DNA of 19,306 nucleotides, taken from positions 20,270-39,575 of the forward strand of contig DIMS01000075.1 of assembly GCA_002425685.1 (NCBI GenBank), written 5' to 3'. The position numbers were made by a program, and so were the translations under genes. Positions 14,347 through 19,306 of the stretch are shown in pieces. The notes under the pieces are model-generated. The model ran no database searches, was not told the DNA's origin, and saw only the letters and a list, made by a program, of their open reading frames with translations. Numbering within the stretch: the stretch's first letter is position 1; each line of letters opens with the position of its first letter. Source of the DNA: Synergistaceae bacterium UBA5560 (GTDB lineage: Bacteria > Synergistota > Synergistia > Synergistales > Aminiphilaceae).

Positions 14347-16748
14347 TGCTCGTGTCGCTGAATTGGCTCAAGGAACTGATCCGGCTTCCCGCCGGGGTGG
14401 ACGAGATCGCCCGCCGTCTTACCATGACTGGGTGCGAGGTGGAGGAGATCCGGCACCCCGGGGAGAAGCTCCGGGATATCTTCATCGGCAGGGTGCTCTC
14501 CCTCGAACCCCATCCCACCCGGGAGGGGCTTCAGGTGACTCGCGTGGACTATGGCAGGGGACAGAAGACCTGCACCACTGCAGCGCCCAACGTCGCCGTG
14601 GGAAAGCTTTTCCCCTACGCACCTCCCGGCGGCGTACTCGCTGACGGCACGGTGCTCGGCGTGCGGGATTTCGACGGCGTTCTCTCCGAGGGAATGCTCC
14701 TCTCCGCGGAGGAACTGGGCATTCCCGACGTGGAGGTGGAATTCGGCCTGCTGGCGCTCCCCGAGGACGCGCCCCAGGGGGAGGACTGCATCGCCTGGCT
14801 CGGCCTGGACGACGTGATCCTCGATCTTTCCATCACTCCCAACCGGGGGGATCTGCTCAGCCTGGTGGGCATCGCCCGCGAGCTCTACGGCATCCTCCCC
14901 GGAACGGAACTGCTTCCCCCGGAGGCACCGGCGCTTCCGGAGGGCCCCTGGCCGATTCCCTTCGAGGGGATCACGCTGGAGGACGAAGGATGCCCCGCCT
15001 ACTCTCTCGGTCTCATCCGCAACGTCCGCATCGGTCCCTCGCCGGTGCGTGCCCGGGTTCGGGTCTCTCTCTGTGGTATGCGCCCCATCAGCAACGTGGT
15101 GGACGCCACGAACCTGGCCATGCTCTTCTGGGGACAGCCGCTCCACGCCTTCGATCTTGACCGTTTGCCCGCCCGGCACATCACCGTCCGCGCCGCAAGA
15201 AAGGGCGAAACGATCACCACCCTGGACGGCAAGGAACGAGTGCTCGAAGAAGAGGACCTGCTCATTACCTCCGGCGGCGTCGCCGTCGGCCTGGCGGGCG
15301 TGATGGGGGGCGCAAATTCGGAGATCTCCGACGACACCGCCACGGTGGTCCTGGAGGGTGCCTCCTTCGACAGAGTTCGCATCGGCAGAACCTCGCGTCG
15401 CATGGGGCTTCACTCCGAGGCGGCGTTCCGCTACGCCCGGGGTGTGGACAGGACCAAGGCCCTGCCCGCTCTGGCCATGGCCATGGCCTACATGCGGGAT
15501 TTCGCCGGAGGCGAGCTCTGCGGGGCTCCCCTCGTCGCGGGCGATCCCCGGGAGCCGCATCGTACCGCGAGCCTTCGGGCGAGCACTCTCCGAACATATC
15601 TCATGTCCGCGGACATGGCCAAAGCGTCGGCTACCCTGGAGCGCTTCGGCTTTTCCGAGGTCCGGGAGCGCCGGGAGGAGGCAGCACGGACCTTCGCTGT
15701 TCCCGCCTCGCGGCTCGACGTCTCCATCGAGGAGGATCTCGTGGAGGAAGTGGCCCGGGTGGAGGGGTACGACACTGTTCCGGCGCGGATTCCGCCTCAC
15801 CTGTATGCCTCGGCGTCCCTGACGACCCTCATGACGGCGTTGCGCCGCCTCCGGGAATCCGCCATGGGGCGGGGATTCGTGGAGATGATCACCTACAGCT
15901 TCGTCGGTCCCGAGGACCTGCGGATTCTCCGCTTTCCCGAGGGGGACCGTCGGGGAAACCCCATCGCCGTGGTGAACCCCATTGCGGCGGATCAGTCGGT
16001 GATGCGCACCTCCCTGCTGCCTGGGCTGATCAAGGCGCTGCTGCGGAATCTCCGGGGCGGCTTCCGCGGGCCGATCCGCATGTTCGAGCAGGGGAAGGTG
16101 TTCCTCCGTACCGATGATATCGCTTCCTCCGGAGAGGAGCACGAGGAGCCCTTCTACCTCGGGGGGATCGTCTTTCCCGGACGGGATCGCCGCTTCGCCG
16201 ACGACGAGGACTTCTTCTCCGTGAAGGCGGACGTGGTCGCTCTGTGCGAGGCCTGTGCCGTCCGTCCGGAGTTCGTCCAGGGAGAAGAGCCTTTCGGGCA
16301 CAAGGGACGGACCGCCCGGATCCGCATCAATGGAAAGGATGCGGGCTACCTGCTGGCGCTCAAACCCCTCATCGGGGGTGCTCTCGACCTGGACGCGCCG
16401 CTCTATGCCTTCGAGATCGACCTGGAGAGTCTCGTGGGGCAGGTGTCCTACCAGTTCACCGAGCCCATGCGTTATCCCGCGATCTACCGGGATGTGTCGC
16501 TTCTTGTGCCGAAAGGGACGCCCGCGGCGGTGGTGGAGGCTGAAATGCGGCGTCTTGCCGGAGATTTCCTCTGGGATGTGCGCCTCTTCGATGTCTACGA
16601 GGGCGAGGTTATTCCCGAGGGGTACCGGAGCCTCGCCTTCTCCGTGGCATACCGGAGCGCGGAGCGCACCCTCAGCGACGAGGAGATCGAAGGAAGCCAC
16701 GGAGCGCTGCGAAGCGGCCTTGCCGCCGGTGGATACGCGCTTCGATAG
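14346..16748 (+). CDS. pheT: Phenylalanyl-tRNA synthetase beta subunit
   Basis: Structural and editing subunit of PheRS; 800 residues, the usual length. Domains in order are the N-terminal B1 fold, an EMAP/OB-type tRNA-binding domain (about 42-150, opening GRVLSLEPHP), the B3/B4 editing domain (about 205-375, with MRPISNVVDATNLAM and LDGKERVL), B5 (about 400-475), the class II-like core (YSFVGPEDLRI, VNPIAADQSVMRTSLLPGL), and the C-terminal FDX-ACB anticodon-binding domain (last 95 residues, YPAIYRDVSLLVP through FSVAYRSAERTLSDEEI). The ATG overlaps the pheS stop by one base (TGATG). The large frame open upstream in the same phase is only a shadow over pheS. Confidence 0.98.
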   Translation: MLVSLNWLKELIRLPAGVDEIARRLTMTGCEVEEIRHPGEKLRDIFIGRVLSLEPHPTREGLQVTRVDYGRGQKTCTTAAPNVAVGKLFPYAPPGGVLADGTVLGVRDFDGVLSEGMLLSAEELGIPDVEVEFGLLALPEDAPQGEDCIAWLGLDDVILDLSITPNRGDLLSLVGIARELYGILPGTELLPPEAPALPEGPWPIPFEGITLEDEGCPAYSLGLIRNVRIGPSPVRARVRVSLCGMRPISNVVDATNLAMLFWGQPLHAFDLDRLPARHITVRAARKGETITTLDGKERVLEEEDLLITSGGVAVGLAGVMGGANSEISDDTATVVLEGASFDRVRIGRTSRRMGLHSEAAFRYARGVDRTKALPALAMAMAYMRDFAGGELCGAPLVAGDPREPHRTASLRASTLRTYLMSADMAKASATLERFGFSEVRERREEAARTFAVPASRLDVSIEEDLVEEVARVEGYDTVPARIPPHLYASASLTTLMTALRRLRESAMGRGFVEMITYSFVGPEDLRILRFPEGDRRGNPIAVVNPIAADQSVMRTSLLPGLIKALLRNLRGGFRGPIRMFEQGKVFLRTDDIASSGEEHEEPFYLGGIVFPGRDRRFADDEDFFSVKADVVALCEACAVRPEFVQGEEPFGHKGRTARIRINGKDAGYLLALKPLIGGALDLDAPLYAFEIDLESLVGQVSYQFTEPMRYPAIYRDVSLLVPKGTPAAVVEAEMRRLAGDFLWDVRLFDVYEGEVIPEGYRSLAFSVAYRSAERTLSDEEIEGSHGALRSGLAAGGYALR

Positions 16749-16764
16749 CATCGGACGAGCCGCC

Positions 16765-16786
16765 GGGCGGCGTTCTTTCGCCGCCC
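16765..16786 (+). other. Hairpin between pheT and the coiled-coil gene
   Basis: GGGCGGCG (16765-16772) and CGCCGCCC (16779-16786) form a perfect 8-bp stem with loop TTCTTT, 16 nt after the pheT stop. No U-tract follows, so it is more likely an mRNA processing or stability element than a terminator. Confidence 0.45.
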
Positions 16787-16824
16787 CGACGCGGGTTTCA
16801 ACGGAATGGGAGGGAGGTTTTCCC

Positions 16825-17130
16825 ATGATGCAACGTCTTGAACAGCTGGAAAAAGTGGTCGAGCGGGCGGCGGAACACCTGCAGAACCTGGAGAAAGAGC
16901 GGGAAGAGCTTATGGCGTCCCTGGAGGAACAGAAAAAGCTCGTCCAAACCAAGGAACTCGAGCTGATCCGGCTCCGGAAGGAGCAGCAGCGCATGGTGGA
17001 ACAGCAGGAAAGGGAGACCATCCAGCTGAAGAAGGAGCGGGCCCAGGTGGAGCAGAAGCTGACCGAACTGGTCGCCCGTTTCGAGCGTTTTCGTGCGGGA
17101 GAGCCCGGGGCGAGCAGCGGAAACAGGTGA
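16825..17130 (+). CDS. Small coiled-coil protein, possible ZapB-like partner of ZapA
   Basis: I do not recognise a named family. The 101-residue product is almost one continuous coiled coil from residue 2 to about 90, very rich in Glu, Lys, Gln and Leu, with heptad-spaced Leu/Ile/Val (LEQLEKVVERAAEHLQNLEK, later KKLVQTKELELIRLRKEQQR). A short Gly/Ser tail follows. No signal peptide or membrane segment. GGGAGG lies about 8 nt before the ATG. It precedes zapA by 34 nt in the same orientation. Because ZapB, a small coiled coil, works with ZapA at the Z-ring, a division role is a fair guess, but size and composition alone do not prove it. The gene is not homologous to anything I can name. Confidence 0.75.
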   Translation: MMQRLEQLEKVVERAAEHLQNLEKEREELMASLEEQKKLVQTKELELIRLRKEQQRMVEQQERETIQLKKERAQVEQKLTELVARFERFRAGEPGASSGNR

Positions 17131-17164
17131 CAGGGACCAGAGAACCGGATAGGAGAAGGCCCCC

Positions 17165-17626
17165 ATGCCCGAGGAAAAGAAGGATGAACAGCCGGGACGG
17201 TCGGTTCGGATTTCCGTAGGCAAGAAAAAATACGCAGTGTACACCCGCCTGGACGAGGAGACCTGCTCCTCCGTGGTCTCCCTTGTTCAGGGGATTGTGG
17301 AGAAGATGCCCTTCGGTGTTTCCCAGGAGGAGAAGCTTCTGCTCACCTGTCTCCGCCTGGCTCTTTCCGTGCACCACAGCGCGCAGATTCTCGGTGGTGT
17401 TGCAAAGAAAGCCCCGGAAAGCGACGGGAGGACGAGTCTCCCCGAAAAAAGCGTCTCCGACCCGCAGCGTGACGGCGGAGACATTCCCGGGAAAATCCGT
17501 TTCGGCGCCGCCGGGGGTGTGCCCACCGAGGATCCGCACGTTCCGCCGCCCTCGCCGGGAGGAGCCTCCGGTACCGCCGGAACAGATGACGGAGACGAGC
17601 CCGAAGAAGGGATTGAAAACCTGTGA
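17165..17626 (+). CDS. zapA: Cell division protein ZapA-like
   Basis: ZapA binds FtsZ filaments and promotes their bundling at mid-cell. The 153-residue product has a ZapA-type N-terminal domain: SVRISVGKKKYAVYTRLDEE (near 13-32, beta hairpin) followed by a helix region running to about residue 75 with many Leu/Ala (EEKLLLTCLRLALSVHHSAQ). From about 80 onward it is a low-complexity tail rich in Pro, Gly, Asp and Glu, so the protein is longer than the usual 90-110. AGGAG lies 9 nt before the ATG. Its stop overlaps the next ATG (TGATG). Position before cvpA and mutS2 is typical of zapA in many non-proteobacteria. Confidence 0.8.
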   Translation: MPEEKKDEQPGRSVRISVGKKKYAVYTRLDEETCSSVVSLVQGIVEKMPFGVSQEEKLLLTCLRLALSVHHSAQILGGVAKKAPESDGRTSLPEKSVSDPQRDGGDIPGKIRFGAAGGVPTEDPHVPPPSPGGASGTAGTDDGDEPEEGIENL

Positions 17627-18225
17627 TGGACATCGCCCAGACGGTGGATCTGCTCTTTCTGCTGCTCGCTGCCGTGTTCGTTCTGCGGGGCGCCTTTCGC
17701 GGACTCTCCGGGGAGTTGCTCTCCCTCGCCGGGTTCGTGGGGGGGATCTTTCTGGCCTGGCGCTACGGCCCTCCGCTGGCACTGAAGATCGAGGGCGCTT
17801 GGGCCGTCTCTCCCGGGGTCGCCCAGGCGGTGGCCATGATCGGCATCTTCGTCACGGTGAATCTTTTCAGTGCCGTGGCGGAGCGTGGCCTGAAGGCGGT
17901 TCTGAAGTTCGCCAACCTCTCCCTGCTGGATCGTCTCGGGGGTATGCTCGCCGGAGGCGTCAAAGTGGGAGTCCTTCTCCTCGGAGCCTTTCTCGCCATG
18001 TCACTTCTCACTCCGGGAGGGCCGCCCCGGTGGGCCGAGGAGAGCCGGGCGCTTTCACTGGCCTCCGTCGCATGGGACACTCTGGCGGAGACCATGGAGA
18101 AACGCGGGTGGGAGTTGCCGCTGCCGTCGCCGCTCTCCCTTCGGAGCGGGGAGAGCGGCGTGGACCTTTTCCCCGCGTCTGTGGAGGCGGATGTGACGTC
18201 ACCTGATCTGGAGGTATCCCCGTGA
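17626..18225 (+). CDS. cvpA: CvpA family membrane protein
   Basis: Inner-membrane protein of the colicin V production family; its exact biochemical role is unsettled, though it is linked to envelope integrity. The 199-residue product has four hydrophobic segments (about 7-20, 30-46, 62-82, 104-127). It has the family-type RGAFRGLSGELLSLAGFVGG after the first segment and LDRLGGMLAGGVKVGVLL in the last. The C-terminal 70 residues are soluble and less conserved. I take the ATG at 17626 (overlapping the zapA stop) rather than the GTG 3 nt earlier. It is followed by mutS2 with a 4-nt overlap, a common pairing. Confidence 0.88.
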   Translation: MDIAQTVDLLFLLLAAVFVLRGAFRGLSGELLSLAGFVGGIFLAWRYGPPLALKIEGAWAVSPGVAQAVAMIGIFVTVNLFSAVAERGLKAVLKFANLSLLDRLGGMLAGGVKVGVLLLGAFLAMSLLTPGGPPRWAEESRALSLASVAWDTLAETMEKRGWELPLPSPLSLRSGESGVDLFPASVEADVTSPDLEVSP

Positions 18226-19306
18226 TCGTGAACGAACGGGTTCGCGAAACCCTGGAAATCGACAAGATACTGGAGAAACTCGCACGACAGTGCCGCAGCC
18301 CCTTGGGCGTGCGGCACTTTTCCGGCCTTCAGCCCGCGTCGTCGGTGCAACAGTTGCAGGCCCGGCAGGAGTTGCTGCGCGTCTATTGCCGCATGCGGGA
18401 CATGGAGGGAGAGTTGCCTTGGGACAACCGGGTCAAGCCCGTCCTACCCCTCCTCGAAGAGGCGAAGGCCTCGGCCTTTCTCACCGGGGAGGAGCTTGTT
18501 CTGGTGCGGAACTTCCTCCGCCTCGCCATGGAGGTGCGGGGGGTGGTAGCGGAGCGGAAAGAACGCTTTCCCGCTCTTGAGGATCTCGGCAGGGGGTTGA
18601 AGGATTTTTCTCCCGAGCTGACCTCCCTCGCGGTGCTCTCCGACGACGGATGGCTCTACGACACGGCGTCCCAGAAACTGGGGGAGATCCGGAAGCGCCT
18701 CGAACACATCCGCACGGACATCCGCCGCCTGGGACACTCTCTCCTCAACGAACCCTCCCTGGGAAGCATGCTCCAGGAGCGGGTGCTCACACTTCGGGAG
18801 GGGCGGTACGTTCTGCTCGTCCGCCACGAGTACGTGAACAGTTTTCCCGGCATCGCCCTGGAGCGCTCCGGGTCCGGGAACAGCGTCTACATGGAGCCCA
18901 CGGCGCTCATTCCGCACAACAACAGGACGGGAATTCTCGGCGACGAGGAACGTAAGGAGGAGCGGGCCATCCTGACGCGCCTCACCCAGGAGTTGCTGCG
19001 CCGCGAGCGGGCCATCATCGAGGCGGAGGAGGCTCTTGGCTACGCGGATGCGCTCTTCGCCACGGCGGAGTACATGCGGAAACACCGCTGGCATGTTCCC
19101 GACGTGGTGTCCTCCAAACGTGGGCACTTTCACTTCTGCAACGCCGTACATCCCCTGCTGGGAGAAGGTGCGGTGCCCATCAACATTCATGGAGGCGAGC
19201 GCTTCCGAATCCTTGTCATCACCGGGCCGAACACGGGAGGCAAGACCGTCGCCCTGAAGACCGTGGGGGTGCTCACCTTCCTCGCCTGGTGCGGCTTGCC
19301 CATCTC
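18222..19306 (+). CDS. mutS2: MutS2 family ATPase/nuclease, partial (cut by window end)
   Basis: MutS2 proteins act on recombination intermediates or collided ribosomes rather than on mismatches. The frame opens at GTG 18222, with GGAGGT 6 nt upstream and GTGA overlapping the cvpA stop. It stays open to the right edge, covering 361 codons of an expected 770-790. The N-terminal part (MIVNERVRETLEIDKILEKL) is the usual MutS2 opening. The core and lever region contains LREGRYVLLVRHEYVN and GNSVYMEPTALI. The Walker A motif is GPNTGGKT at about residues 335-342. Walker B, the ABC signature and the C-terminal KOW and Smr domains lie beyond the window. There is no MutS-type mismatch-binding domain I. 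Confidence 0.95.
   Translation, partial: MIVNERVRETLEIDKILEKLARQCRSPLGVRHFSGLQPASSVQQLQARQELLRVYCRMRDMEGELPWDNRVKPVLPLLEEAKASAFLTGEELVLVRNFLRLAMEVRGVVAERKERFPALEDLGRGLKDFSPELTSLAVLSDDGWLYDTASQKLGEIRKRLEHIRTDIRRLGHSLLNEPSLGSMLQERVLTLREGRYVLLVRHEYVNSFPGIALERSGSGNSVYMEPTALIPHNNRTGILGDEERKEERAILTRLTQELLRRERAIIEAEEALGYADALFATAEYMRKHRWHVPDVVSSKRGHFHFCNAVHPLLGEGAVPINIHGGERFRILVITGPNTGGKTVALKTVGVLTFLAWCGLPI

Noticed and set aside
14055..17021. A 988-codon open frame on the minus strand opposite pheS/pheT
   Set aside because: It lies antisense to unmistakable pheT, has low-complexity Gly/His/Arg/Glu-rich composition, and reflects GC-biased codons on the real strand.
17131..17164. 6S RNA near zapA, as in enterics
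   Set aside because: The gaps around zapA are 34 nt or overlapping, too short for such an RNA.
1..19306. CRISPR arrays, tRNA or rRNA genes, insertion sequences, prophage genes
   Set aside because: I saw no regularly spaced repeats, cloverleaf-like segments ending in CCA, transposase or phage-type proteins in any frame.

Overview
The window is GC-rich bacterial chromosome, gene-dense, with most genes using GGAGG-type Shine-Dalgarno sites. It looks like a strictly fermentative, diderm (outer-membrane) anaerobe. The cues are a citrate/citramalate-lyase cluster beside a tripartite tricarboxylate transporter (TTT), an O-antigen-ligase-like polymerase, and the order pheST - zapA - cvpA - mutS2. 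A Synergistota-like host would fit, but that is an inference from gene content and style, not something I can prove without a search.

Region 1 (1-4253, minus strand): a GntR/FCD regulator, then tctC (periplasmic binding protein), tctB and tctA (membrane subunits). A strong hairpin lies between tctC and tctB. Terminator-like hairpins close the left edge.

Region 2 (4254-7588): a 391-bp regulatory gap holds two good sigma70-type promoters that point at each other. It is followed by citD-citE-citF (acyl-carrier, beta and alpha subunits of citrate lyase, or possibly citramalate lyase). A perfect 19-bp-stem terminator ends this unit. Regions 1 and 2 read as one module: import of a di/tricarboxylate, its cleavage, and a local regulator. 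No lyase maturation gene (citC, citX, citG) is present in the window.

Region 3 (7700-9656): a single gene for a multi-pass O-antigen ligase/polymerase-like protein with its own extended -10 promoter.

Region 4 (9664-19306, plus strand): a long housekeeping run: infC - rpmI - rplT - trkH/ktrB - trkA/ktrA - pheS - pheT - small coiled-coil gene - zapA - cvpA - mutS2 (cut by the window end). Most junctions after rplT are 1-4 nt overlaps or short gaps. The most interesting part is its head. A leader of about 150 nt can fold either a terminator or a competing antiterminator, directly before an infC whose best start codon is the rare ATA. A 263-nt spacer before rpmI may be a second control point. 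K+ uptake genes sit inside this translation operon, and trkH may itself use an ATA start overlapping the rplT stop.

I found no tRNA or rRNA gene, CRISPR array, insertion sequence or phage gene. There is no clearly new system here. The best leads are regulatory.
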